Origin: Sedimentisphaerales bacterium
GTDB taxonomy: Bacteria > Planctomycetota > Phycisphaerae > Sedimentisphaerales > Anaerobacaceae
Direction: 5' to 3'
Assembly (NCBI GenBank): GCA_028282745.1
Contig: JANQHJ010000022.1
Span: 1 to 38,019 of the forward strand
Length of the DNA stretch: 38,019 bases
The notes beneath the pieces are model-generated. The model was not told where the DNA came from. It searched no databases and saw nothing but the letters and a program-made list of their open reading frames with translations. Below are positions 8,126 through 17,400 of the stretch, piece by piece (position 1 is the stretch's first letter; every line of letters begins with the position of its first letter). The translations under genes were made by a program, and so were the position numbers.

Positions 8126-9439
8126 CTAATTCTTCATTAGTAGCGGCTGGCCGGTTGCTTCAACAACACTTCGCCAGAGGTCGCTATCCGGATTGATTTT
8201 GTTTCTTTTAGCAACAGAGAGCTTGATCGGGATGTGTACAAAGCGATTATGCACAAGGCCTACCAAACATCCATTTTTACCTGCCATAGCCGCATGTGCA
8301 GCATTAGTACCCAAACGCGCACAGTAAATTGAATCAGCCGCGTTTGCAGGTGCACTTCTGATAATGTAACTTGGATCGATGTATTTAAGATTTATCTCCT
8401 GCTGCTTTGTTTTGAAATGGGTCTTGATTTTATCCTTTAATAATATACCAATATCGCCGAGGTTTTTATTACCTGAGGCATCGGTACCTTCGGCATCAAT
8501 CAGATCCTGGCCTGCTCCTTCAGCTATCAAGATAACAGCATGGTTACGCCTTTGGAGCCTACTTTCTAAATGGGCAAGCAGCCCGTTCGGGCCATCCAGA
8601 TCAAATGGAACCTCTGGTATAAAAACATAGTTAACATCATTAATTGCCAGAGCGGTATGAGCTGCAATGTAGCCAGACTCGCGCCCCATAACTTTTACGA
8701 TACCAATTCCATTCATAGCGTCATGAGCCTCGACATGGGCACCAGCAACAGCATCGACAGCTTTTTCTACGGCAGTTTCAAAACCGAAGGATTTCTGGAC
8801 AAAGCTGAGATCGTTATCAATAGTTTTTGGTATGCCAACAACAGTTAGCTCCAGATTTCGTTTTTTAGCTTCCTCTGCAATATCGAGAGCACCCTTCTGT
8901 GTCCCATCACCTCCAATAGTAAATAGCATGTTTATGCCCATGCTGTCGAGCTTATCAACGATTTCAGAAGTATGGTCACCATAGCCCCTTGAGGAGCCAA
9001 GAATAGTACCGCCATCACGGTGAATGTCATCAACCTCCTGAGGAGTAAGCTGGATCATAGGCAAGTTGAACTTTTCAATAAGACCGCGATAGCCGAACTT
9101 GATACCATAGATGGTCTTTACGCCATAGCGATACCAAAGACACATCACAATTGAACGGATAACGTCGTTGAGGCCCGGGCATAATCCGCCGCAGGTGCAG
9201 ATAGCGGCGCGGACTTCATCCGGCTTGAAGTATATTTTTTCGCGCGGGCCGGCAACTTCGAGCCGGCCTGTTTTCAAAGAGTCTTGGTCATCTTTAACAT
9301 CAATGTCATATAAAACATAATGGCCATCCTCGGCATAGTCGGCAACATAATCATCTATAACCTTTGATAGAACAATTGGGGAATCAATGGCTGGTTGGCC
9401 CAGGCAATCAATTGTGAAATCCAAATTTTCGTTCGTCAT
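8126..9439 (-). CDS. 6-phosphofructokinase, ATP-type (plant/TP0108-like group)
   Basis: A 437-residue phosphofructokinase that phosphorylates fructose 6-phosphate to the 1,6-bisphosphate. The phosphoryl-donor loop reads GGDGT (176-180). Glycine at the position that is aspartate in PPi enzymes points to ATP as donor. PKTIDND (204-210) carries the catalytic aspartate; the lysine in place of E. coli's glycine is usual for the long plant/spirochaete-like group. CGGLCPGLND (83-92) is the N-terminal nucleotide loop. It is the last gene of a four-gene minus-strand glycolytic operon, 20 bases after the acyl-CoA synthetase gene. AAAGG lies before the ATG. Donor preference is inferred from motifs only. 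Confidence 0.88.
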   Translation of the reverse strand: MTNENLDFTIDCLGQPAIDSPIVLSKVIDDYVADYAEDGHYVLYDIDVKDDQDSLKTGRLEVAGPREKIYFKPDEVRAAICTCGGLCPGLNDVIRSIVMCLWYRYGVKTIYGIKFGYRGLIEKFNLPMIQLTPQEVDDIHRDGGTILGSSRGYGDHTSEIVDKLDSMGINMLFTIGGDGTQKGALDIAEEAKKRNLELTVVGIPKTIDNDLSFVQKSFGFETAVEKAVDAVAGAHVEAHDAMNGIGIVKVMGRESGYIAAHTALAINDVNYVFIPEVPFDLDGPNGLLAHLESRLQRRNHAVILIAEGAGQDLIDAEGTDASGNKNLGDIGILLKDKIKTHFKTKQQEINLKYIDPSYIIRSAPANAADSIYCARLGTNAAHAAMAGKNGCLVGLVHNRFVHIPIKLSVAKRNKINPDSDLWRSVVEATGQPLLMKN

Positions 9440-9459
9440 ACTTTATACCTTTTTTCGCA

Positions 9460-11580
9460 TCATTGTTTCTTCAATAATATCCTGCTATCCGCGACCACGC
9501 AGCCCTGCCCTTCCGGGTAAACGATGAGCGGATTGATATCAAGTTCTGCGATCTCCGAATGTTCCGTCAGCATCTGAGAGAGCCTTAGAATGCAGTCCTT
9601 GATAGCGTCTATATCACATGGCGGTTCGCCACGAATGCCTTTCAGGATCGTATAAGATTTAATAGTTTGTATCATAATTTCGGCACTGATCTCCCACATA
9701 GGGGCAATGCGGAAAGTAACGTCTTTAATAGCTTCGACGAAAGTACCGCCGAGACCGAACATGCAAACGGGGCCAAACTTTGGATCTCTCGCGGCACCGA
9801 GAATGACCTCGACGCCCTTTTTGCACATTGGCTCTATAATGACGCCTTCGATATCGGCTGAGGGATTGAAAGCTCTTGCATTGGCTATAATCTGTTCGTA
9901 TGCCTGCCTGGCTTGCTCCCTGGATTTTATCTTTAGCTTTACGCCGCCGGCATCGAACTTGTGAACGATGTCAGGCGAACATATTTTCATAGCGGCCGGC
10001 AGAAGTTTTTCTTCGTCGATGTTGTCAATATCGGAAATATTTTTAAGCAAGTAACTCTGTAATACCGGGAAGCCGTAGCAGTTTAAAATATCGTTGGCCT
10101 GGTACTCGGAAAGATAATAGCTGTCAACGCCCTGCAGCTTTTCGGTTATTATTGTGTTCGCCTTCTCTTTTTGGGCTGGTAGTTCCCTGATCTGTCTGTG
10201 CTCGAGGGTCAACAGGTTGGAATAAAAGTTCATCGTTGACATTGCCCGAACAGCAGCTTCGGGGAAGGGATAGTTCGGGATGCCGTTTTGTTCAAGATGT
10301 TTTACGCCTTCTGAGACATCGACGATGCCCATAAAGGAGCAAAGGACTGTCTTGTCGATATCCTTTAAAACGCGGGGTACTATCTGGGCAGTTTCGAGGA
10401 CGTTTGTCATGGCCTGTGGTGAGAGGATTATAATGGCACTATCAACATTTTCATCGTTTAGAATATGGCGGACAGCAGCTTCATACCGTTCGTGGGTCGC
10501 GTCGCCAATAACATCGACGGGATTGCGGATGCTGGCGGTTGGGGGCAGGTCCTCTTTTAGCTTTTGTTTTGTATCGTCTGAGAGCTGGGCCATTTGAAGT
10601 TTGTGCCTGACGGCAGCGTCGGTGGCCATGATACCGGGGCCGCCCGCGTTGGTTATAATGGCTACGCGATTGCCCTTTGGTATCGGCTGTTTTGAGAAGG
10701 CGACGGCATAATCGAAGAGATCGCTGATACCTTCGACTCTCATGATACCGCTCTGATAGAAGATAGCGTCATAGGCAGAGTCCAAACCAGCTAAAGACCC
10801 AGTATGAGAAGCGGCAGCTTTTGCGCCTTCCGCTGAGCGTCCTGATTTGATGGCAAGCATTGGCTTTTTGGCCTGCCACGTAATCTCTCTTGCAGTCTCA
10901 AGAAACTTTCGGCCGTCGGTTATGTCTTCGAGGTACATTAAAATCACATCAGTTTGCGGGTCGTCTTTCAGGTAGTTCAGCAGGTCAACTTCATTGATGT
11001 CCGCTTTGTTGCCGAAGCTAATAAATTTTGAGAAGCCGACATCCCTGCCATGGGCATAATCAAGCACCGCGGTGCAAAGAGCGCCGGACTGTGAGATGAA
11101 TGCGATGTTGCCCGGCTTGGGCATCTTGGTAACAAAGCTGGCATTCATACAAACTTCAGGAGCATTGTTGATAACGCCGAGGCAATTGGGGCCTATCATG
11201 CTGATGCGGAATTGTTCGGCTGTTTGTTTTAGTTCGTTTTCGAGCTTAATGCCTTCAGGGCCAGTTTCTTTGAAGCCGGCAGTGATAATAATGACGCCTT
11301 TTATGCCCTTTTGGCCAGCTTGTTCGAGTACCTTGGAGACGATCTTGGCAGGAACAATAATAACCGCCAGGTCAACTTCATCAGGGATGTCGAGCAGTGA
11401 AGGATAAGCCTTTACGCTCTGTACAGATTTGGCCTTTGGATTGACGGGGTAAAGTATGCCCTGGTAGTCAGCATTCAGCAGATTTCTGAAAACTGCAAGG
11501 CCGACACTGCCGGGACGATTTGTGGCTCCGACGACAGCAATGGATTTTGGGGCCATTATTGACTCGATGTTTTCAGGCAT
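9460..11580 (-). CDS. Acyl/acetyl-CoA synthetase, ADP-forming, fused alpha-beta
   Basis: A 706-residue fused ADP-forming acyl-CoA synthetase. It converts an acyl-CoA (often acetyl-CoA), ADP and phosphate to the acid, CoA and ATP. The alpha half has a CoA-binding Rossmann start (SIAVVGATNRPGSVG, about 13-27), then MIGPNCLGV, ISQSGAL and the catalytic phosphohistidine loop ASHTGSLAG with H259. The beta half, from about residue 480, is an ATP-grasp domain (KICSPDIVHKFDAGGV; IEPMCKKGVEVILGAARDPKFGPV). This gives substrate-level ATP at the end of fermentation and fits the adjacent glycolytic genes. The substrate acid cannot be told. GGGGA stands 7 bases before the ATG. It follows pyk by 19 bases. 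Confidence 0.9.
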   Translation of the reverse strand: MPENIESIMAPKSIAVVGATNRPGSVGLAVFRNLLNADYQGILYPVNPKAKSVQSVKAYPSLLDIPDEVDLAVIIVPAKIVSKVLEQAGQKGIKGVIIITAGFKETGPEGIKLENELKQTAEQFRISMIGPNCLGVINNAPEVCMNASFVTKMPKPGNIAFISQSGALCTAVLDYAHGRDVGFSKFISFGNKADINEVDLLNYLKDDPQTDVILMYLEDITDGRKFLETAREITWQAKKPMLAIKSGRSAEGAKAAASHTGSLAGLDSAYDAIFYQSGIMRVEGISDLFDYAVAFSKQPIPKGNRVAIITNAGGPGIMATDAAVRHKLQMAQLSDDTKQKLKEDLPPTASIRNPVDVIGDATHERYEAAVRHILNDENVDSAIIILSPQAMTNVLETAQIVPRVLKDIDKTVLCSFMGIVDVSEGVKHLEQNGIPNYPFPEAAVRAMSTMNFYSNLLTLEHRQIRELPAQKEKANTIITEKLQGVDSYYLSEYQANDILNCYGFPVLQSYLLKNISDIDNIDEEKLLPAAMKICSPDIVHKFDAGGVKLKIKSREQARQAYEQIIANARAFNPSADIEGVIIEPMCKKGVEVILGAARDPKFGPVCMFGLGGTFVEAIKDVTFRIAPMWEISAEIMIQTIKSYTILKGIRGEPPCDIDAIKDCILRLSQMLTEHSEIAELDINPLIVYPEGQGCVVADSRILLKKQ

Positions 11581-11599
11581 TATGCTTTCCCCTTTTTGT

Positions 11600-13027
11600 T
11601 TAGTTATCAGCGGTGAGTTTGTGTACTATTACAGCGCTTGTGGCATCAGCAGCGCCTATAGGCTCGCCGGTTAGCAGTACGATCTTGTCACCGGGTTTAT
11701 GCCACCGGCGTTCGAGAATTAATTTGTCTGTAAGGTGAATAAATTCCTGAGTATCTTGAGGTATCTCTCTGCATCTTGGGATAACTCCATAATGCAGGCA
11801 CATCTGGCGGCAAACTCTTTCGTTAGAACTGAAAGCCAAAATGGGCACATCGATACGGGCTTTACTTAAAAGTCTTGCGGTTGAGCCAGACTGCGACCAG
11901 ACGGCTACGATCCTGACATCTATGTCTTCTGTCATTTGAGCGACGCTATGAGCTATAGCGGCGCTAAGCTGCAGTTCCTGGCCTGTATCTATCTTGGGAT
12001 AAACAACGTTTCCCTCTTCGAGATATGCTTCTGTAACTTCCGCAATTCGACAAATTGTACGGGCAGCTTCAACCGGATATTTTCCAACTGCAGTTTCACC
12101 AGATAGCATAACCGCATCGGCAAAATCCATGATGGCATTTGCGACATCGGAAACCTCGGCCCTTGTAGGAGTCGGGCTTTCTATCATGCTCTGGAGCATC
12201 TGGGTGGCTACTATGACAGGTTTACCGAGTTTTCTGCACAGATGGGTTATATGCTTTTGGATGAGCGGGACCCGGGCAATATCAACTTCGACACCAAGGT
12301 CGCCACGGGCAACGAGAATAATGTCGCTTGCTTTGGCTATGTCTTCGAGGTTTTCAAGGGCGGCAGCAGTTTCTATTTTAGCTATCACCTTAATGTCAGA
12401 GCCAACTCTTTCGATATGGGATTTCAGTTGCCTGATCTCGTCACCGCTTCGGACAAAACTAAGCGCGAGGAAATCGAAGTTGTTCTGGATAGCCCAGTCC
12501 ACGCACTGCCAGTCGTTATCGGTTATCGATGGTGCGCTGACCGTGGAGTCGGGCAGATTGATGCCCTTTCTTATCTTTAAGGTGCCGGGAACTTCGACAA
12601 GGCATACAACTTTATTATCTTCATGCCTTAATGCCCGCAGGATAATTTGCCCGTCGTCTATCAATATACGATCACCATCTTTGACGTCGCGTGCGAAATT
12701 CTCGTATGTGGTTCCAATCAGCGGTGCTTCGGGTTTGAACTGGCCGGAGATTATTGTTATCTCTTCGCCAACTTCGATTTTCCGGCCTGGTGAGTCGATA
12801 TGACCAAGACGTATCTTCGGCCCGCAAAGATCACCAAGCACGGCGGTTGTATGGTGATGCCGCTCGCGAGCGGTGTTGAATTGTTCGAGCAACTCGGCAT
12901 GCTTTTCGAGCGTACCGTGAGAAAAGTTGAGACGAAATACGTCAACACCGCAATCAACCATTGACCTGATGGTATCAGCCGTATTGCAGCACGGCCCGAG
13001 GGTCGCAATTATTTTGGTCTTGATCAT
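11600..13027 (-). CDS. pyk: Pyruvate kinase
   Basis: A 475-residue pyruvate kinase (PEP + ADP to pyruvate + ATP). FRLNFSHG (31-38) is the nucleotide/K+ loop, VIAKIET (214-220) carries the catalytic lysine K217, RGDLGVE (241-247) binds metal, and VMLSGETAVGKYP follows. The segment DLCGPKIRLG has lysine (K71) where muscle enzyme has Glu117, with Leu at the position equivalent to 113. From published work on this family, that pattern marks K+-independent enzymes, so I predict no potassium requirement. A full C-terminal domain is present. It is second in the operon, 98 bases after the PPi-type phosphofructokinase gene. Confidence 0.95.
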   Translation of the reverse strand: MIKTKIIATLGPCCNTADTIRSMVDCGVDVFRLNFSHGTLEKHAELLEQFNTARERHHHTTAVLGDLCGPKIRLGHIDSPGRKIEVGEEITIISGQFKPEAPLIGTTYENFARDVKDGDRILIDDGQIILRALRHEDNKVVCLVEVPGTLKIRKGINLPDSTVSAPSITDNDWQCVDWAIQNNFDFLALSFVRSGDEIRQLKSHIERVGSDIKVIAKIETAAALENLEDIAKASDIILVARGDLGVEVDIARVPLIQKHITHLCRKLGKPVIVATQMLQSMIESPTPTRAEVSDVANAIMDFADAVMLSGETAVGKYPVEAARTICRIAEVTEAYLEEGNVVYPKIDTGQELQLSAAIAHSVAQMTEDIDVRIVAVWSQSGSTARLLSKARIDVPILAFSSNERVCRQMCLHYGVIPRCREIPQDTQEFIHLTDKLILERRWHKPGDKIVLLTGEPIGAADATSAVIVHKLTADN

Positions 13028-13125
13028 CTAAAAATCTACAACAAAAAGACGACAAATGCTGGTTTCGTCATTAAAAACGTCTTTTGAATTCATAAAGTCA
13101 GAGGCTCTAAGGATTAAATACGTTA

Positions 13126-14337
13126 TCAGACCTTTGGATAATTGCCAAGATAATATGTCTTGGGCAGTCCTCCGGTCAAAGGCATCGCGTATTTAACAAA
13201 TGCGTCGGTGACTCCGTTGCCGTCCTTATTTATATATTCTTTGGGCATTTCTTTGGCGAATTCTGCAACGTTTCGCAGTTCCGTACAGCCTAATTCTGAG
13301 GCGTAATTCTCGCCTTCGCCGGTTCTGTTAATGATAACCGAGCCGCTCTGCTCGTTCATCGAAAGTTTTACGGCTTCACGACCGCAGGCTCTGGCTTCGT
13401 CAACGTCAACCTTTGACTGGAAGCCAACGAAGCTTCTCTGGAGATAGCCGAAGGTGTCGGCGCGAACGCGTTTGATCTTGAGCTTGGTTTTGACCTGTGA
13501 AGACAGGAAATCGGCCAGAGCGCCGGTTCCAGAGAGCTGGATATTACCGTGAGCATCTTTTTCCTCAGTCGAAATGACCTTCTTAGTCCAAGGAGTGCCA
13601 TCGGTATCTGTGATGCCTTCGCTGACTGCAACCACGCAGCGACCAAGCTTTTTGTAAACTTTGTCAATATCACCGGCAAACTGCTCCATTGAAACGCCGC
13701 GTTCGGGCATATAGATAAGATGCGGGCCGTCGTCGTCACGCTGTTTGCCGAGGGCTGTGGCAGCGGTCAAATAGCCGGCGTGTCTGCCCATGATGACGTC
13801 GATCTTAACACCGGGCAGTGCCCTGTTGTCGAGGTCGTCGCCCATGACCGCGCAAGCTACGAATTTAGCAGCAGTGCCGTAACCCGGGCAGTGGTCGGTC
13901 ACCAAAAGGTCGTTGTCGATAGTCTTTGGAATATGAAAAGCTCTCATCTCATAGCCAACTTCAGCGGCCATTACGTTTACGATGTGAGCGGTATTAGCAG
14001 AATCGTTGCCACCAATATAGAAGAAGTACCTTACATTTCTCTCCTTAAAGACATCGAAGATCTTGGCACAGAATTCTTTGTCAGGCTTGGAACGGCTAGA
14101 GCCAAGGGCAGCTGACGGGCAACTTGCGATGCCTTCGAGATCCTGGATGGAGATGTTCTTGAGATCGACAAAGTTACCGTTAACTATTCCGTCAACGGCG
14201 TGGACAGCGCCGTATAGATTCTCTATTTCGTTATGTTTGCATACTTCTTCAATTACGCCGGCCAGCGAGGCGTTAATAACGCCGGTCGGGCCGCCTGATT
14301 GACCTACTACCGCATTTGCTTTTGGTGCACTTGTCAT
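13126..14337 (-). CDS. Phosphofructokinase, probable PPi-dependent type (GGNDS group)
   Basis: A 403-residue phosphofructokinase of a different subgroup from the one at 8126-9439. The N-terminal loop reads GQSGGPTGVIN (12-22), the donor loop YIGGNDS (107-113) and the catalytic motif PKTIDND (137-143). An acidic residue in the donor loop (GGND instead of GGDG) together with the lysine in PKTIDND is typical of diphosphate:fructose-6-phosphate phosphotransferases, which work reversibly with PPi. It starts the operon: the ATG follows GGAG/AGG elements, and a 138-base gap separates it from addA upstream. Donor choice is inferred from motifs. Confidence 0.85.
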   Translation of the reverse strand: MTSAPKANAVVGQSGGPTGVINASLAGVIEEVCKHNEIENLYGAVHAVDGIVNGNFVDLKNISIQDLEGIASCPSAALGSSRSKPDKEFCAKIFDVFKERNVRYFFYIGGNDSANTAHIVNVMAAEVGYEMRAFHIPKTIDNDLLVTDHCPGYGTAAKFVACAVMGDDLDNRALPGVKIDVIMGRHAGYLTAATALGKQRDDDGPHLIYMPERGVSMEQFAGDIDKVYKKLGRCVVAVSEGITDTDGTPWTKKVISTEEKDAHGNIQLSGTGALADFLSSQVKTKLKIKRVRADTFGYLQRSFVGFQSKVDVDEARACGREAVKLSMNEQSGSVIINRTGEGENYASELGCTELRNVAEFAKEMPKEYINKDGNGVTDAFVKYAMPLTGGLPKTYYLGNYPKV

Positions 14338-14475
14338 TTTAAACCTGCTCCGTTAAAAAACCGTTTTATTACCATACGTACAAAAGGGCATATTATACAG
14401 ATACATGACGACGAAACAAGCCTTAAGAGTAAAAATGGCTTAAAATCCCCTAAGAAAGAGGTCTTATGGGCTTGT

Positions 14476-17400
14476 TTATACTTCTACAGCTTTTGAGATG
14501 GAGAGGAAATAGAGATATTTGGAAATTACTGGTTTGTTAAGGATGGTAGCGACAGCTTGTGTGTAGGTGTTTAGCTGAATGCGGTACAGCTCGGTTCGCT
14601 GGACGAGGTCAGAATCACCCTTTATATTGTCAGTTTTAAAATCAATAATTATGAGCCCTTGGGGAGTTTCAATTAGCATGTCTATGATACCCTGAATGAT
14701 GACTTCGTCATCAGTGGCTCGTGGTTCGTGGCTCGTGGCCCCTCTGGTTGAAGAATTATCCACAGGCTGGGTAAATGTGAACTGCCATTCGCGGAAGATC
14801 TTATTATTTTTGTTGAGGGCGCGTTTGCCTAAGTCTGTCTGGAAAAATTCAACGATAGAATTAACATCAATTTTGACAGCTGCTTCAGGATCGATATTAT
14901 TAGAAGCAATTAATTCCTCAATCGTCCTGTTTACAGTCTCCTTATTGACATCGTTGTTTAAATCCAGCTGTGAGATGACAAGGTGGGTTGCGGTACCAAT
15001 GACAAGCCCGCTATCAAAGGTCTTTGTTTTCTGTTCGTCAGTCATTAAGGCAAGCGGTTGACGATTCAATGTCGGTAGGTAACGCGCGAGAGCAAATTCA
15101 TCGTTTTGGTGAGTTAATTGAGAGACAGATTGTTTGGCCTGTGTAACGGTCATGGCTCGAAAATCATAGTCCCAGAGTACAGAGGCTTTAACTTTTTCGA
15201 GCAGCTGAGAGCCGGCTTTGGCCGATCTCTTCTTGGAAGGTTGTTTTGTTTGCTTTCTTAGTTTCTGGATGAATTTATCAAACTTATCGAGCTGTTTTTC
15301 CCTATACAAATTAACATCGAGCATCTTCTCATCCTTTGGCTGTAGAAGTTCAGTTTCAAAGGCGGTGTGCAATTCGTGCCTGTCCGAGAGGCCATAAAGA
15401 AGCCATTCGATTGCCCTTCTGCTATCTGAGAGCATTTGGCTGGAAATATCCGAGCCCTGATAATAACCTCGAGTAAGCAGCTGATTGTATTTTTCGAGTT
15501 TGCCGGTTCCGCAGAGGATAAGTCTTTGTTTGGCACGTGTCATAGCAACGTAAAGAATTCTCATTTCCTCGGCAAGGGACTCGGTGCGTTTTTGTTCGAC
15601 AAGTATCTGATGTGCGACAGTAGAGAGTTTATTCTTTTGGGCGTCGATAATTTTCAGGCCCATGGGTATATCCATTGCGAGCAGGAGATCGCTGTTGATG
15701 CTTCGGTGATTAAAAGTGCTTTCGAGCTCAGCAAGAAATACTACAGGAAATTCAAGGCCTTTGCTTTTATGAACGCTCATAATTCTAACCGCGTTACCCG
15801 CTGTTTCCTCGGGCTCGGCTCCAGCCCAGTTGACGTCCTGATCCTGAAGTTTCTCTATAAATTGTATGAAACGGCTGAGTGAAGCCTGGTTATTCGAAGA
15901 GAATTTTTCGAACTGTATCGCCCTGTCGTGGAGCTTTAGAAGATTGGCGTGTCGGACTGGACCGTTCGGCAATGCTGAAACGAAAGCCAGCATAGAGCTT
16001 TGGCTGTATATTCGCCAGATCAGATCGGCGATGCTATCGATGCGAGCCTGGGAACGCCATCGTTGTAATTGTTCCATTATTGTTTCAAGTTTATTTTTCA
16101 ATTTCTTGTCCGGGCCTGAATTGATGTATCTTTGAAGGCAGCTATAGAACCCACAAGTTTCATCGATATTATGAAGCCTGATGCAAGTAAGCTCACTTTC
16201 CGAGATTTTGAATAAAGGGCTGCGCAGGACGGAGGTAAGCTCGATATCCCTTTGCGGGTTGTCGAGCACTTTCAATAAGCAGAGGCAGTCATTTATCTCC
16301 GTAGCCTCGAAAAAGCCGGCAGCGGAATCACAACTGACGGGGATGTCTGCGAGCTGTAATATTTCGACGTAGTTGTTAGCCTTTTGGGCTATCGAACGCA
16401 TGAGAATGACGATGTCACTGTATTGTACCTGCCTGTTGGTATCCAAATCTTTATCATATATAAGGAAATTATCCGAATTGATAATTTCCTTGATGCGATT
16501 GGCTATCATGGCGGCTTGTTTTTGCTGCAGGCTGACACTGATCTCGTCAGACTCATTATTATCATCCTCAAGTTGTTGTTGACTGTCGAGCAGGTGAAGT
16601 TCAACCTGAGGATTTTCAGCCTTTTGTTTTTCCAGGCCAGGCCTTAACATTGCCGAATCGTCATATTCGATACCGGCCATGGGCTCGGACATTATGCGGG
16701 CAAAGATGTGGTTTACAAAATCAAGAACACCTTCAGCAGAACGGAAGTTTTTGTTGAGGTCAACCCTTCGAGGCTGATCAACTTGTTTAGGCTCAGTAGA
16801 TGCCAGCTTTAAGTCGTCAACAAATATCTGAGGCTGGGCGCCTCTGAAAGCATAGATGCTCTGTTTGACATCGCCGACGACGAAAATATTGTTTTGACCG
16901 CTTATTAACTCTATGATCTGTTTCTGGACGGGATTGATGTCCTGATATTCGTCAACGAAGATAAATTTGTATCTTCGACGTAATGTTAAGGCAGTGTCAG
17001 ATGGTTCGAGTTTTTCTGCTTCGATATTCTTTGTCAGAAGATTTAACGTGAATCTCTCAAGGTCGGCAAAGTCAAGACGGTTAATGCTACTCTTTGAACG
17101 CTCATAAAATTGCTCGAATTGTTTTGTCAATTCTACAAGGACTTTTATTTGTCGATCCGAAGTTGGCTTGACTTGGTCAAGATAGTCAGGATTAAGTATA
17201 GCTAAATCTTTTATTGCTTTTATATTTACCGATGCGTTGCGCACCATCTCCTGCAAAGTTTCAGCAAGCAAATCATTAATATCTTTGGGCTTTTGGACTG
17301 TGAGCCTGCCAACGGAATTAATGGCTTCAGCAAACCTGGGCCAGTTGTCATCATTTAGTATTCTGAGCAGGTTTTCAGTTACGTTAATGTGGCTGGTGTG

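Noticed and set aside
12129-12803. A 224-codon plus-strand frame over pyruvate kinase
   Set aside because: It is an antisense shadow; the minus strand carries an unbroken and fully motif-supported pyruvate kinase.
14415-14480. AACAAGCC/GGCTTGTT inverted repeat downstream of addA
   Set aside because: The arms are 8 bases with about 45 bases between them, and the right arm lies at the very end of addA. Chance pairing is likely.
14753-14765. TTATCCACA, a perfect DnaA box, inside addA
   Set aside because: It is a single box within coding sequence, as is the TGTGGATAA near 30793 in a sulfatase. No cluster or AT-rich unwinding region surrounds either.
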